Origin: Pachyseris speciosa
Taxonomy: Eukaryota > Cnidaria > Anthozoa > Scleractinia > Pachyseridae
Direction of reading: 5' to 3'
Length of the DNA stretch: 64,000 nucleotides
Assembly (NCBI GenBank): GCA_016490735.1
Contig: JAEMWC010001623.1
Location: 57,741-121,740 of the forward strand
The number at the start of each line of letters is the position of its first letter. The first letter of the stretch is position 1. This document shows positions 31,877-43,170 of the stretch, piece by piece. The notes under the pieces were generated by a model. It did no database searches. It worked only from the letters and a program-made list of their open reading frames with translations, and had not been told where the DNA came from. The translations under genes and the position numbers were made by a program.

Positions 31877-32050
31877 CATTGCTCTGCTACATTTCTTCAA
31901 AAGAAAATTTGTGAGCAAAAAATGCTGAACAAATTCCTGAGCAATCCTCAGCAACTGCTTAATAATTACTCACAATTACAAAGCAACTGCTGACTACTGC
32001 TCATTATTTTGCAGGCAAATTGAACTTTTCTTTTGTAGTATATCTTCACA
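31877..32050. promoter_or_regulatory. Divergent intergenic promoter region
   Basis: 174 bases between the divergent small acidic gene and the 32051 gene. Repeats of gagcaactgctnac-like words occur at about 31940-32000. The plus-strand start has gtagtatatcttcacaATG. Confidence 0.4.
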
Positions 32051-32517
32051 ATGACGGATGCACAACCTGAAGCAACGGCTGGCGAAAAAAAGTCACCGCA
32101 GCCGTCCAATGGACAAATTACTTCATCTGCTCCAAAAACACAGCGCCAAGAAGACCCCAAACGGGTTGCTGCGGGAAAGGCGGTAGCTGAACAAAGATGG
32201 CAGGCTCGGGAACAGCAGAAAAAAGACTTTGAACAAACCAAGGCCGAACTTGCAAAATATAAAGGAAACGAATCTGCGGCTTCTGCTTCCCCCAGCTCAG
32301 GGCAGGAAGCTGCGAGTGCTGCTCCCACAGTTCAATTTCTTTCGGTACCGTTCTGGCTGTGGGTTCTCTTCTTGTTGGGGCGGCCGGCATTTATTATCAG
32401 CGTGAAGCGATACAAGCGAAGTTTCAGTCTTTAGCTCCAGGAAAAAGGAAAGCGCACCGAGCCCTCCTGAAATGCCGCGGAGGAAAGGGGGATAAAGCAC
32501 ATGGAATAATAATTTAA
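32051..32517 (+). pseudogene. Small single-pass membrane protein with basic helix
   Basis: MTDAQPEATAGEKKSPQPSN begins a low-complexity head. A highly charged helix follows (DPKRVAAGKAVAEQRWQARE, QQKKDFEQTKAELAKYK), then a hydrophobic segment. In the open frame it reads PFWLWVLFLLGRPAFII. A shift near 32340 gives the more likely tail (VGAAGIYYQREAIQAKFQSL...), ending near 32517. I recognise this head-helix-anchor layout from cnidarian Polinton-like elements. Function unknown. Confidence 0.6.
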
Positions 32518-32543
32518 AGATTTGCAAGTAGTATAATAGAGCG

Positions 32544-32993
32544 ATGTGTTACAAACAAATTCAGAACCATCAGTTTTTAACAGGAGTGGTTATTGCATTG
32601 CGTTTGCAGGGGTTTTGGGGTTGGCTTTTTTTGTTGGAGAAAATAGACGAACAAATCGAAGAGGCTTTTAATACTGGCCAGTACTGTGGGATTGAGTATA
32701 CTAAGAATCATCAGGATAGTGATGATGGCAAAAAATGCGAGGATGAGTTAAAGAAAGATTTTTATATTGGCATGTCTGACAATAAGCTTGTCAAAGCTGT
32801 CATGGATGCAGCGACTCTCACCGCCCTGGTTGCTGGCATTGCTTGGCTCGTGAAAAAGGGTTTGAAAGAGAATTTCATATCCGACCCCAGCAATAGTTTG
32901 ACGAACTTTGTTGAATTCACCACTGTTGTTACGGGCGCTATCGCGCTCAAACAGTATCTCATGGACGAAAAAATCCTTCCCGCCAATGTTTGA
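32544..32993 (+). CDS. Small two-helix membrane protein, unknown
   Basis: An intact 149-codon frame. The conserved core starts at MSDNKLVKAVMDAATLTALV (ATG 32773) and goes on with VAGIAWLVKKGLKENFISDP, then VEFTTVVTGAIALKQYLMDE, ending KILPANV: two hydrophobic helices joined by a short polar loop. The first 76 residues are less protein-like and may be untranslated or a separate decayed gene, although agtataatagagcgATG precedes 32544. Seen in cnidarian Polinton-like elements (memory). Probably a virion or membrane protein. Confidence 0.6.
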   Translation: MCYKQIQNHQFLTGVVIALRLQGFWGWLFLLEKIDEQIEEAFNTGQYCGIEYTKNHQDSDDGKKCEDELKKDFYIGMSDNKLVKAVMDAATLTALVAGIAWLVKKGLKENFISDPSNSLTNFVEFTTVVTGAIALKQYLMDEKILPANV

Positions 32994-33021
32994 TGATTAA
33001 AAAAATAGGGCCCGGTAAAAG

Positions 33022-33445
33022 ATGGCAACTATCGCGATTATGGTTGGCGGCGCTGTCCTTAATGCTGCAACATTCATCGGTGGCAATTATATTGCGAAGG
33101 CGCTTGGCGGCGGCGACGACGCCGCGCTTGATGAAAAAAGCGCCACGACAAGGCTCTCGAGGATTACCAGGCGGCTTACGCGAAATACAACCGCCAGCGC
33201 ACCCAGCTCCTTGATTGGATCCAGACCAACGCGCAGATCAAAGCGCAGGCCAAGCAGAACTTCACCAACACCGACTGCACTTTCAAACTTTATAACCAGA
33301 CACATCCCAACCAACCTATCGCTCCTCTGAAAGAGCCCAAGTTCTCCGATTTCCACCAGCCAAGCGAGCAGCAAAAAAGGGCGAGCTCGTTTTTTTGGGC
33401 GCCGGCACGCTCGCTTTGGGCTATGCTGCTTTTCGTTTCCTTTGA
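33022..33445 (+). pseudogene. Small membrane-anchored protein, frame-broken
   Basis: MATIAIMVGGAVLNAATFIG and GNYIAKALGGGDDAAL open the gene. A frame change near 33140 leads to DYQAAYAKYNRQRTQLLDWI, AKQNFTNTDCTFKLYNQTHP and EPKFSDFHQPSEQQK. A last shift near 33385 gives a hydrophobic tail that ends GYAAFRFL at 33445. Both ends are hydrophobic and the middle is a charged helix. The family recurs in cnidarian Polinton-like elements; function unknown. Its last 27 bases are duplicated at 34357-34383. Confidence 0.6.
33419..33445 (+). repeat. Cassette boundary repeat, left
   Basis: The 27-base 3' end of the preceding gene (tgcttttcgtttcctttga at its right) recurs with two mismatches at 34357-34383. 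Confidence 0.85.
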
Positions 33446-33481
33446 TGAGCGCCAATTGAAGAGTTGGTACCATGGTGTATG

Positions 33482-34173
33482 ATGGCGTTCCTTACTAACG
33501 TTATTGATCTGGCATGCCCAGAATTTTGCGAAAAAGGGAAAAAAGAAATTTTTGATGCCATCGATGCAAAAGGGATTGAAATTTTAGTTAAGAAAGCATT
33601 TCCTAATATGGTTTTTCCTGTAAATTGTGATCACGAATTTTTTAATAACGTTTTATGGGCGGCTTTGGTTTAAAATCCTGATCTAAAGGGAGAAATTGAA
33701 CTCACGGTCGAAAAATAAGCAAAGAAACGGGCGAAGATTGTTGGGATTGTTTCATTAATTTATTTTATAAAGATCAATCCTTTTATGATAAAGTGGTTAA
33801 AGTACCCAGGCCCTACTATAAAAGCAGTGAAGAACTGAAAAAATTGTTTGAAAAACCTCATTTTGACTTTTCAGAAATGTTTCTCAATGGGGTGTGTGCA
33901 GGGGAAAAAGAAATTTTTGATGCCATCGATGCAAAAGGAGGGGCGGATGAGAAAAGAAAAGCATCAATAATAAAAGTTTTGGGGAAATTTTGGGAAGAGG
34001 TGTGGGAGAAAATTCCCGTCGGGCAAATTTATGAGCCTTTTTTATTTATTAAAATGGATGAAGTTGCTCGCCACATAGCACAAGAATTAAGGGAAGGTCC
34101 CGATTTTGATGAAGAAAAAATGATAAACATGATGCCAGACTTTATCAATGAGCTTGAAAAGCAAAAAAAATAA
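33482..34173 (+). pseudogene. Accessory cassette gene with internal duplication, unknown
   Basis: First part: MAFLTNVIDLACPEFCEKGK to FFNNVLWAALV, stop at 33671. After about 120 frame-broken bases the second part runs from 33793 (VPRPYYKSSEELKKLFEKPH, FSEMFLNGVCAGEKEIFDAI, IYEPFLFIKMDEVARHIAQE) to 34173. The string KEIFDAIDAKG occurs in both halves (33541 and 33909), and the DNA there is almost identical over 33 bases, a local gene conversion or duplication. It sits between two copies of the neighbour's 3' end, so it is probably an acquired cassette. No known domain. Confidence 0.55.
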
Positions 34174-34356
34174 TATTTTACACAAAACTGACGAATTTTT
34201 TGAATACCGTTACAGGGAAGAGTGGGTTAATTTTTGTTCCACTAACAAAAATGAGGCCCCAGAGTCTGGTGGCGAAATTACAGAAGGAAACGGGATTTAA
34301 TAAGTCTACCAAATAGGTTTCGCAAAGCATGCTTCACCAATTAAAGGAAGTGGTTG

Positions 34357-34383
34357 GGCCATACTGCTTTTCGTTTCCTTTGA
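34357..34383 (+). repeat. Cassette boundary repeat, right
   Basis: Second copy of 33419-33445, 22 bases before the integrase ATG. Confidence 0.85.
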
Positions 34384-34404
34384 AGTTTCATCGCGTGTTG
34401 AAAT

Positions 34405-35384
34405 ATGGACGCCAAACTCGCGAAGGCTTATTACAGCCCCGGAGGCGATTGGAAAGGCCTCGCCGCGATTAAAAATCTGGCTGAAGCTGCAAAGGTAACT
34501 GAGGACTACGTAAAAAAGTGGCTCACCAGGCAGGCACTTAGGCAGCTTTATCTTCCAGCCCCGCGTCGCATTCCTCGGCCGAAGTTCGATGTTTTCACCC
34601 CAACAAGGTGCACCAAGCTGACCTTCGTTTTTTGTCGCATGACAAGCTCCCCCGCGGGCGCAAAGTGTACAAGTACGCTCTTACAGTTGTCGACGTGGCC
34701 AGCCGATACAAAGAAGCTGAACATTTAACATCGAAAAACTCTGGTGAGGTAGCCCAAGCGTTTCGCAAAATTTACAAACGCTCGCCTCTGAAATTGCCGA
34801 AAATGCTGCAGGTGGATCCTGGGCGTGAATTTATGGGCGCTGTAACGAAAGAGATAGAAAACCACAAAACGTATATCCGGCGCGGGCAACCCGAAATTCA
34901 CCGTGACCAGGCCATTGTCGAGCGTTTCAACCGCACCTTGGCTGAGCGCCTGTTTGGTTACCAGTATGCTGTGGAAATGCGTTTGCAGGAAGGCCAGCGG
35001 TCTGTCGAGTGGGTGAAACGGCAGCCTTGAACAACGAGGACACAAGCCTGACTTTGGAAGAAGCCGGCGGTTGCGATCAAAGAAAAGGCGGTTGTTTCCA
35101 AGCTTTTAACTCCATATCAAAGACTCGTGGGAAAGCGCGAAAAACAGCTCCCCCCTCTTGTCAATGTCCGCTATCTTTACCAACCAGGCGAGCTGGAGGG
35201 CGGCAAAAAAAGAGCCACAGATCCTGTCTGGTCTTTGAAAGTCTTCAAGATTGAAAGAACAGTCATGAAACCTGACACGCCTGTTTTGTACTATTTGCAC
35301 GACGGACCCAAACGCAGTTTCGTACGAGAAGAGCTGTTGGTTGTTCCGCCAAACACAGAGCTAACCCCTGAAAACCTCATCTAA
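34405..35384 (+). pseudogene. Retroviral-type DDE integrase
   Basis: The ATG at 34405 opens MDAKLAKAYYSPGGDWKGLA with a helical N-terminal domain (AAKVTEDYVKKWLTRQALRQ). A frameshift near 34600 leads to the catalytic core: first Asp in QADLRFLSHDKL, YALTVVDVASRYKEAEHL, second Asp in QVDPGREFMGAV, Glu in QAIVERFNRTLAERLF. Further shifts near 35020 and 35085 precede a C-terminal domain (PLVNVRYLYQPGELEGGK, DPVWSLKVFKIERTVM, REELLVVPP) resembling the chromo/SH3-like end of Polinton integrases. It would insert the element and make a short target duplication. Its 3' end overlaps the convergent polymerase gene by 24 bases. Confidence 0.88.
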
Positions 35385-37690
35385 CCACTCCATAATGCCT
35401 CCCATTTCTGCTTCAGTTGGTGTGGGTGGAGGGGGGTTATACTCGAAAACCTCATCTAACAGCGCCTCGATGCCATCCATTTCTTCAACAGTCTGCAGAG
35501 GATTGTACCCAAAGGCGTTCGTGTTTACTACGTTTTCTTTTATATAACTTTTCGAATCAAACGGAGAAAGAGGAGTCTTGTTCACGTTCATGCCGAAGAT
35601 ATTGTGTCCTTCGCTCCGAAGAATGTTCATTTCGTGGATTAGTTGTTTTTTGCCGGGGAGTGTTTCTTTGTACTGTTCGTGCAGGATTTCATTTTTGACC
35701 ACGTTGTTTTTCACCCCTGTGGCTCTTTTTATGTTTTTTTTTTGGTCGGCTCTGATGATGGGGTACAGCTTTGGCCGCAGACATACACACTCAACGATTG
35801 GGATCCCTGCACACTCATCTTTCATTTTGCCCAAAACCCTTTTGTTGGTTTCTGAAAACAGTGGGTGATCTTTCGGGTAGTTGCTTGTGTCAAAGAGATG
35901 TTGGCCGAGACAGCCTTCGGGCCCCATGTCTTTGCAAATGTCCTCTGTTTCTATTATGAGCGGTAAGCTGTCCGTGTCTGTGTACAGAAGCTCGCATTTC
36001 TGCCCATACAGCCTTTTCAAGATGTTGTAGAAAAATTCATACATCAGCAGTTTACTGTTTTCCAGGATTGTAAACCCTGTGTAATTGGGTTTGTTAAGAT
36101 CGTATGCAAAGAACTCATGTCTTGAGTAAAGAGGGCTTGCAATAAGCTTCCTCAGCTTAGCTTTTTCGTGGTGGCGCACCAATTTAACGTTTGTGCGTTT
36201 GCGCAGGTTTTCCGTGGTTTTCCCAAAAACAAAGTTATTCATACCTTTGTAAAAGTCTTCTTCAAATTTGCTTTTGGCCTTTTTTCTGTAGTCGGTGTTC
36301 ATTCTTATGTAAGACTCCATCCAGCATTTTTGTTCGAACTCCAACACTCTGTGGACTTTTTTCAGCCTCATTCCCTGTTTCAGGTAAAACTGAAGGTTTC
36401 GGTAGTGCACGACGTAGTTCTTTTTGTCTTGCAACGTCAGCAAAAGCTTTTTGCAGTCAGGAGGGTTGAGACGGAGGTCTTCTATCATTTTCTTTTGGTA
36501 TGGGGATAACCATTCTTTTTGCACGGCCTTTTTCTCTGGAGCAAGAGGATAACTGTTATGCTCTTCGTGGAGCTCTTGGGGGTATTCGAGGTCTACTTCA
36601 AAAATGAAACCCTTTTTGCCGTCCGCTGATGGAAGACAGCCGCTCCACTTAAATTTCCCTACTGGGAGAGCCTTGCTCATTGCCCAGCCGTACAGGTTGT
36701 TGGCGTCAAAATACATGATGAATGTGTTTGGTTTACTTTTATCGTAGTCTGGTACCAGAGGGCTGTTAGCTTTGGCGTACCTCTTGCTGACCATTGAAAT
36801 GCCCCCACGCATTCCGCGTTCAATGAACAGGTGCATGTCGATGTCTGTCAGAACTTCCAACTCGACGCCTGTCTTTTTCAGGAGCGCGTCCCACGACAAG
36901 CCGGGTGATGTGTAATAGTGTGCTGGATCCAGGCCGTACTGCTTTTGGCAGAGATTGCGGAAGTTTTCGAACACATCTGCCAAAAGTGCAATATCTGTTT
37001 TAACGTAAAAGTCGTGGTAGTCCCCGAGTGTTTTGCACCCAAACGTTTCCCAAACCTTTTGTGCTTGTTGGTAATCGCCGTCTGAAATGTGCTCGCCGGA
37101 AAGGCTGCTGAAGAAAAGTTCTTTGGTTGGCAGACTCGTTTCCCCAAATCTTTCCCACGAATCCATGTACTCATATGGGTAAATGCCCTTTTACACAACA
37201 AATCCAGTTTTGCTGATTCGGAGCAAAGCCTTTTTGTTATTTTCAGCGCGTCTTTCGGTGTGGCTTTCACAAGTTCGTCGAGGCTGGAAAGCAGAAAGGC
37301 ATTGCTGTCAATGCAACGCAGGTTCCCCAGAGAGAATGAGATGTATTTCTCCATTTTTTGGGCAATGCAGTTCAGCTCACCGGCTCCTTCCACTTTCGAC
37401 ATTGCCTGCATCAGGTGGTGTGCGTCGTAGCCTTTCAGGTTGTGGAACACGACAGGAATGGGAATGATTTTGGGGTTTATGCGCAGTTTTTTGTTGCACG
37501 CGTCGTGTGCGGCGCCGCGGAATCTGCCTGTGATGTGGCAATGATCTTTCGCAGCGTCTCTGAAACTTTTGCAAAGAAGTGGCTTTCTGAAGAAAATACA
37601 ATCTTCTTAATTTTTCTCAACCCATTTATCAATGTCGTCTTTTGGTTTTCTTTCTGCTTTGGGGCCAATAAATTTAATTTTGTTTAAATG
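35361..37690 (-). pseudogene. Protein-primed DNA polymerase B, C-terminal part (exo II to thumb)
   Basis: Minus strand. An exonuclease segment lies at 37180-37530 (FRGAAHDACN in one frame, VVFHNLKGYDAHHLMQA in the 37450 frame). After a shift near 37170 a 601-codon frame opens at MDSWERFGETS. Polymerase motif A is YFDANNLYGWAMSKALP (residues 152-168 of that frame), motif B KGMNNFVFGKTTEN (307-320), and motif C YTDTDSL (395-401). The end carries two LDEVF repeats (GIEALLDEVFEY and GIMEWLDEVFRG). This enzyme replicates the linear genome from a terminal protein. The gene is cut at about 37690 by the composite insertion; its 5' part is at 46047-47369. Confidence 0.92.
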
Positions 37691-37959
37691 AAATATTTGG
37701 CACAAATAGGACTTTTATGTTGCGTGCCGATTCACGTGCAATACCTTACGTTTTAAGTCACGTTGCTTCTTATCTCATATCTTGATAAACATTAGGCAAC
37801 ATGTAGATATATATAGTTTATTTTAGCTCTTATATAACAAGCTTTAAGTAATAATTCCGTATAAGGTTTATCTTGGAAATTATCTTGGAAACGCCCAAGC
37901 TGGTGCCTGGTACGGGCCCCTTTTAACCCATTTGGCTATCGTTCATCTGTCATTCTATC

Positions 37960-38433
37960 TTGCTCTTTGAAGAGTACAGTACTGTCAGCGTTTACACCAT
38001 GAAATATCCCTCGGAATCACCTGCTCTGATGATGTATGGTTCAATTATTCGAGATCTGGCAACCAGGGGTCAAAATTGGCGCTTTTATGACGAGAATTTT
38101 CGCTTTATGCGTCAATCTCACGTTTCTTCACTCCCTTGGGGCACGATTCATAGCGAGCTGTGGCTGCGGTCACATACTTATTTTTCTACCGTGAAATCCT
38201 CCGGGGCTACACTGGCTACACGCCCGAGGGTTGATCGCGCAATTCCTTGCGGGTTTTGTCTCAAATTCCATCTGGGTTTATCTTGCTCTGGCTGTAATTT
38301 TAAGCACACTTGCTATAAGTGCAGCGGTGACCACGTCAGTCCTAGCTGTAATTTTCGTGCCCCAGCGACTAATCCAAACAAACAGCCCCTGTCTGCCAAA
38401 TCAAAGTTTGCCAACTCCAGTTCGAGCAGATAG
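37960..38433 (+). CDS. DIRS gag-like protein, N-terminally incomplete
   Basis: A 157-codon frame with MKYPSESPALMMYGSIIRDL, NWRFYDENFRFMRQSH and SLPWGTIHSELWLRS, then a Cys/His cluster (CGFCLKFHLGLSCSGC, TCYKCSGDHVSPSC) typical of the nucleic-acid-binding end of DIRS/YR-element first ORFs. The start is arbitrary because the upstream part is missing. It overlaps the RT frame by a few tens of bases. Confidence 0.65.
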   Translation: MLFEEYSTVSVYTMKYPSESPALMMYGSIIRDLATRGQNWRFYDENFRFMRQSHVSSLPWGTIHSELWLRSHTYFSTVKSSGATLATRPRVDRAIPCGFCLKFHLGLSCSGCNFKHTCYKCSGDHVSPSCNFRAPATNPNKQPLSAKSKFANSSSSR

Positions 38434-38896
38434 ATTAATATTTCTTCTTGACGGGTATATTCCTTCAACTGCTCAATTTTTGCAGCGTGGTTTTACTGAG
38501 GGTTTCTCTATTCATTTCGAGGGGGATTTACCTACTGTTGATTCTAAGAATTTAGTTTCGGCTTTCCAGCAGCCCAGTGTTGTTGAGGCCAAGCTTAAAA
38601 AAGAAATCGGGGCTGGTCGAATAGTCGGTCTTTCTGAAACCCCTCCATTATCTTGTTTTCGCGTTTCCCCTCTCGGAGTCGTTCCCAAGAAAACACCCGG
38701 TGAGTTTAGATTAATCCACCATTTATCATATTCTAGAGGGTTGTCGGTTAATGATGGTATCGCTCATGAATACAGTCCTGTTTCATATGCCAATATTCAT
38801 GATGCGATTGCTTTTATCAAGTAAGCTGGCCCCGGTTGTTTTCTTGCTAAAACGGACATACAGAGTGCATTTCGCATAATACCGATCAACCCTAAA
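38425..38896 (+). pseudogene. DIRS reverse transcriptase, N-terminal part
   Basis: The frame reads FLLDGYIPSTAQFLQRGFTE, FSIHFEGDLPTVDSKNLVSA, EIGAGRIVGLSETPPLSCF and RVSPLGVVPKKTPGEFRLIH. It reaches a TAA at 38822, then goes on in frame with CFLAKTDIQSAFRIIPINP before the LINE. The PLGVVPKK...FRLIHHLS block is RT motif 2 and TDIQSAFR is RT motif A. Confidence 0.8.
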
Positions 38897-38900
38897 GAGT

Positions 38901-38932
<32 letters not shown>

Positions 38933-39286
38933 CTTTATTGACCCTTACACTTAAGAATGTTGAAATTTACATGAAATAAAAACTAAAACTAAAAGGGTCT
39001 TGGCTTCCTAAAACAACTAGAAAGTTAACAAGGCTAGGAAGCCAAATTACATAGAATAAATTACAATATTAGGGTCGAAAGAACACAGACACACACACAC
39101 ACAAAATTAAACTATAGATAACTATAAATAAACGAAATTTACAAGTCATGGGGAAAAAGACAAATATATTAGAAATGTATTAAAAATGAAATCCTGAATA
39201 TGATAAGTTAAATGCAGAGCAACAAATAAATCAGAAATAACTGGGAAGAAATTCGTTACTCAGGGAAAACAGAAACCAAAGTAACA

Positions 39287-42236
39287 TTAATACTGGCACA
39301 GCAATTCATTTTTTAATTTTGTTTTAAATTTACTGAAAGGAATTGACTTTATATCTTTCCCAAGAGAGTTCCATACCTTTGGTCCTTGAAAGCGAATATT
39401 AAATATTCCATAGTTTGTTCTAGCTCGAGGCAGGTAATAAGATTGATTTGCTGCACTACGTGTATTGTAGTTATGGATACTAAGTACTGAATTGAAGAAG
39501 CTATCAAAATTTGAAGGTAGTAACTTGTTGTGAAATTTATGCATAAAAAGTGCAATATGAAATGTAACAAGATCAGAGAGCTTCATAATTGCTAATAATC
39601 TAAACAGTGGAGTTGAATGTTCATCAAATGAGGAAAAAGTCATGATTCGCACTGCTTTTTTCTGTAAAATATATAAAGGCTGAAGTGTAGTTGGATATGT
39701 ATTACCCCAGATAATTATACCATAGGTCAAAAATGGGTAGATTAAAGAGTAATAGAGATTAGTGAGAATATCAATATTAACATAATGGCGAAGCTTAGAC
39801 AAGATCCCTACACTTCTTTTAATTTTCTTTACAATGCATGCAATTTGAGGTTTCCAGGATAAATTTGAATCAATTAAAATTCCTAGGTATTTAATACAGG
39901 AATCCTGTTGCAACTGTTTCCCATTTAGAGTTAGGTGGAAGTTGAATGGAACTTTCCTTTGAGGAGGATGAAAAATTACAAAACTGGTTTTTTCTATATT
40001 AAGAGAAAGTTTATTTGCACAAAGCCAGGAATTAACATTAGAGAGTTCATCATTAATACTTGCCTGTAGAGAGATGAGGTTTTTATGTTTGCAGAATAAA
40101 TTACTGTCATCAGCAAATAAATGGAAATCAAGAACTTTAGAGCAATGGTGAAAGTCATTAATATATAACAAAAAAAGAATTGGTCCAAGGACTGACCCCT
40201 GAGGAACGCCGCATGAAATATTGACAGAGGTAGAAGTTACACCATTTACAGTGACTGTTTGCAGACGATTTGCAAGATATGAACTAAACCACTGATTTGC
40301 AATCCCACGTATGCCATAGAACTCCAGTTTTTTTTAACAATATCTCATGATTTATGGTATCAAATGCCTTACTGAAATCTAAGAATATACCACAAGAAAA
40401 ATCCCTCTCGTCAATTGCCCTTTGAATTTTATCAACAATACTAAGGATAGCACGATCAGTGGAATGCTTAGCCCTAAAACCAAATTGGTTATCAAAGAAC
40501 ACTTTTTTCTTTTCAAGGAAATCAACTAATCTATTGCACATAAGCTTTTCAAGCAATTTATTGAAAATAGACAGCAACGAGATTGGACGATAATTGGATA
40601 GGCAGGTCTGGGATCCCTTTTTATAGACTGGAATTACATTTGCTAATTTGAAGTTGTCTGGCACTATACCAGTCTCAAAGGAAACATTGAACAAAACCTC
40701 TAGAGGCTTGGATACAACAGTTTTCAGAATTTTGAGAATAGTGACAGGTATACTAAAAGGACCAGTGGCTTTACTAGATTTCAGTTTAGTAATTTCAGAT
40801 TCAATTTCCTCTGCTGTTGTAGGTGAAATAAAAAAGCTATTACAGAGAGGATTTTTTAAATACTCTAAAGGTGACATGTCAACATTTGGTATTGAGCAAG
40901 CAAGGTCCTTGCCAATATTAGCAAAAAAATTATTGAACATATCAGCAATCATATGACAATCAGTTATGACATTATTATTTGTAGTAATTTTAATGGTTCT
41001 ATGACTAGTTGGAGGCTTAAAATGGATAATTTGTTTAATACCATTCCAAATTTTTTTACTATCTTTAATATTTTTAAGAAAATAGTTACTGTAATATTGT
41101 TTTTTACTTAATTTCAATAGATGGTTTAATTTATTCCTATAAAGTTTAAACTTAGAGTGAAAGTAGCAAGATTTGGTCTTTAAATATTTGTCATAAAGTT
41201 TATTTTTTACTCGAATAGATACTTTTATTCCTTGGGTTATCCATGGCTTGGACTGAAATTTTAATTCTTTCTTAGATAATTGTTTCAGGGGAATGTGTTT
41301 ATCTACTATTTCAGAAATTGTGGAATAGAATGAACAAAACATGTCAGATGGATCAGAGTCAGAAGTAAAAGTACTATGCCAGTCTATAGATTGCATCTCA
41401 CTGATTAAGGTTGATTGGTTAAAATTTGAGTAGTCTCTTTTATATACTTTGACATTAGAAGGGAGAGAACCAAGATTACTCAGAATAATGAAATTAGCCA
41501 AGTGGTCAGTAAGATCATAAACTATATTCCCACTGATAGTGAAGTGCTCGATAGAATTAAAGAGAATATTATCAATTAGAGTAGCAGTGTGATCAGTTAT
41601 CCTAGTAGGTTGTAAAATGTGGGGTTGGTAAAAGAAGGAAGCAAGAGTATTAATAAAGTCATCTGATGGTTTGCAAGAATTCAAAAGATCGATATTAAAG
41701 TCACCCATTATGAGAGAGTACTTATTTTGGAGATGTATCTTTTCAATTGTTTTATTAATATAATCCATAAAATTATCCAGATTTCCATTTGGGTGTCTAT
41801 ATACAACTCCACAGATTAGATTAGATTGACCGTCACAATTAATTTCTATCCAGAGAGCTTCAAAGTCGACTGTTGTAACTGACAATTCTGATAGTACAGT
41901 AAAAGTTAAATTATTTTTTATATAGAAGCCAACACCTCCTGCATTTGACAGGCTTGGCTGTGAAATAAAATCATAACCTGGAATGTTAACATTTATTATG
42001 ATGTCCTTATCAACCTTAAGCTTAATTTCTGAGAGCCCTATCACTGAGAAGGGGAACTGCAATTCAGATAACATGTGAACAAGATTCTCATGATTAGCCT
42101 GCAGACTTCTAATATTGCAGTTTAAAGCAGCAAATGATTTCGAGTGTGTTGAGAAGTCATTTATATCATAATTGAAATGGAAGTCATGGGTAGTATAATA
42201 ATTAAAGTTCTGATCCGAAGGCATATTACGATCCAC
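39287..42236 (-). pseudogene. LINE ORF2: endonuclease and reverse transcriptase
   Basis: The 650-codon frame 42236-40284 starts MDRNMPSDQNFNYY and holds an AP-type endonuclease (ALNCNIRSLQANHENL, VIGLSEIKL, LICGVVYRHPNG, SLIMGDFNIDLL, DLTDHLANFII). RT motifs follow: NYRPISLLSIFNKLLEKL, FGFRAKHSTDRAI, GIFLDFSKAFDTINH. A one-frame slip in a T8 run (about 40327-40334) ends it. The RT then continues in another frame to 39287 with LFADDSNLF (catalytic FADD), IKYLGILIDSNLSWKPQI and SIHNYNTRSA. A single indel is the only lesion seen. Confidence 0.9.
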
Positions 42237-42399
42237 ATCAATATTTGTGAGGTGTGGAATAGCGGAAACAGGGGAAGTTACATTTAAGAGTGGTAAGTTT
42301 TTAAGTTCAGTGACCTTTTCAGACAGTTCACTCTGGTTGGAAGGGCAACTATGCCCTATACATTTAGAACAATATGTAGTAGTATAACATTATTTGTAC

Positions 42400-43170
42400 T
42401 TATCTCTTCAACTTGTCAAGTTCTCCCTCATTTTTTATGAGAATAGCTGAGCTGTCTCGGTCCTTCCGCAAATAGATCTTTCCATTTGAAGTCCAGATGT
42501 AATTATAACTGTAATCTTTCTTTACTTTAAGTGTGGCCTTAAAGAGTTCTTTGTTTGCTTCAGTTAAACTCTCATTTATAAAGATATTATTCTCGTCTGA
42601 AAAGCCAAGATCTTGAGTCGTCAAGCCTCTCAGCTCTTTTCGCCCACGATAGAACATCTCCTTTGTATCACGCCGTGCAAACTTGACTACAATAGCAGGA
42701 GCAGATCGCTTTCCCTGATATTTCTGGCTTGTTGGAATACGATGACTTACCGAAATATCGTCAGGACTGACTGAAACACCCATCTTATCTCCGATTTTAA
42801 TAACTAGTTCATTGGTATTTTCTTTAATATCCCTTTCTTTCGGAGGTAGAGGGATGCCATGGATTTCAAGGCACTCCCGCCTTGAATACTGCTCCAGCTC
42901 GTTGCAAGTTTTCTTTAAATTAGTTATTTTCCCTTCCAGTTGGAGCATCGTATTATTTAAGGCCTTGTTTTCTGTAGTGATGGTACTGAAGACTTTTTCG
43001 ATACCAGACATACGAGTGTTGGTTTCTTCGTACTTCTTGTTTGCTTCGTCGATGAATTTACGAAAATCAGCCATCTTGTCGGTTAACTCTTTGATTGTTG
43101 CTTTAAGCGGTAACAGCTTCACATCAAGGATTTCTTCCAAAATTTTTCTGGTTAGGGGCTCATTCCCCAT
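42400..43170 (-). CDS. LINE ORF1: RNA-binding coiled-coil protein
   Basis: An intact 256-codon frame from MGNEPLTRKILEEILDVKLL. The first half is a coiled coil (MADFRKFIDEANKKYEETN, LQLEGKITNLKKTCNELEQY). The centre has RRECLEIHGIPLPPKERD and PAIVVKFARRDTKEMFYRGR, as in L1-ORF1-like proteins with an RRM and C-terminal domain. The end is YNYIWTSNGKIYLRKDRD. It would package LINE RNA. The gap to ORF2 is 163 bases. Confidence 0.85.
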   Translation of the reverse strand: MGNEPLTRKILEEILDVKLLPLKATIKELTDKMADFRKFIDEANKKYEETNTRMSGIEKVFSTITTENKALNNTMLQLEGKITNLKKTCNELEQYSRRECLEIHGIPLPPKERDIKENTNELVIKIGDKMGVSVSPDDISVSHRIPTSQKYQGKRSAPAIVVKFARRDTKEMFYRGRKELRGLTTQDLGFSDENNIFINESLTEANKELFKATLKVKKDYSYNYIWTSNGKIYLRKDRDSSAILIKNEGELDKLKR

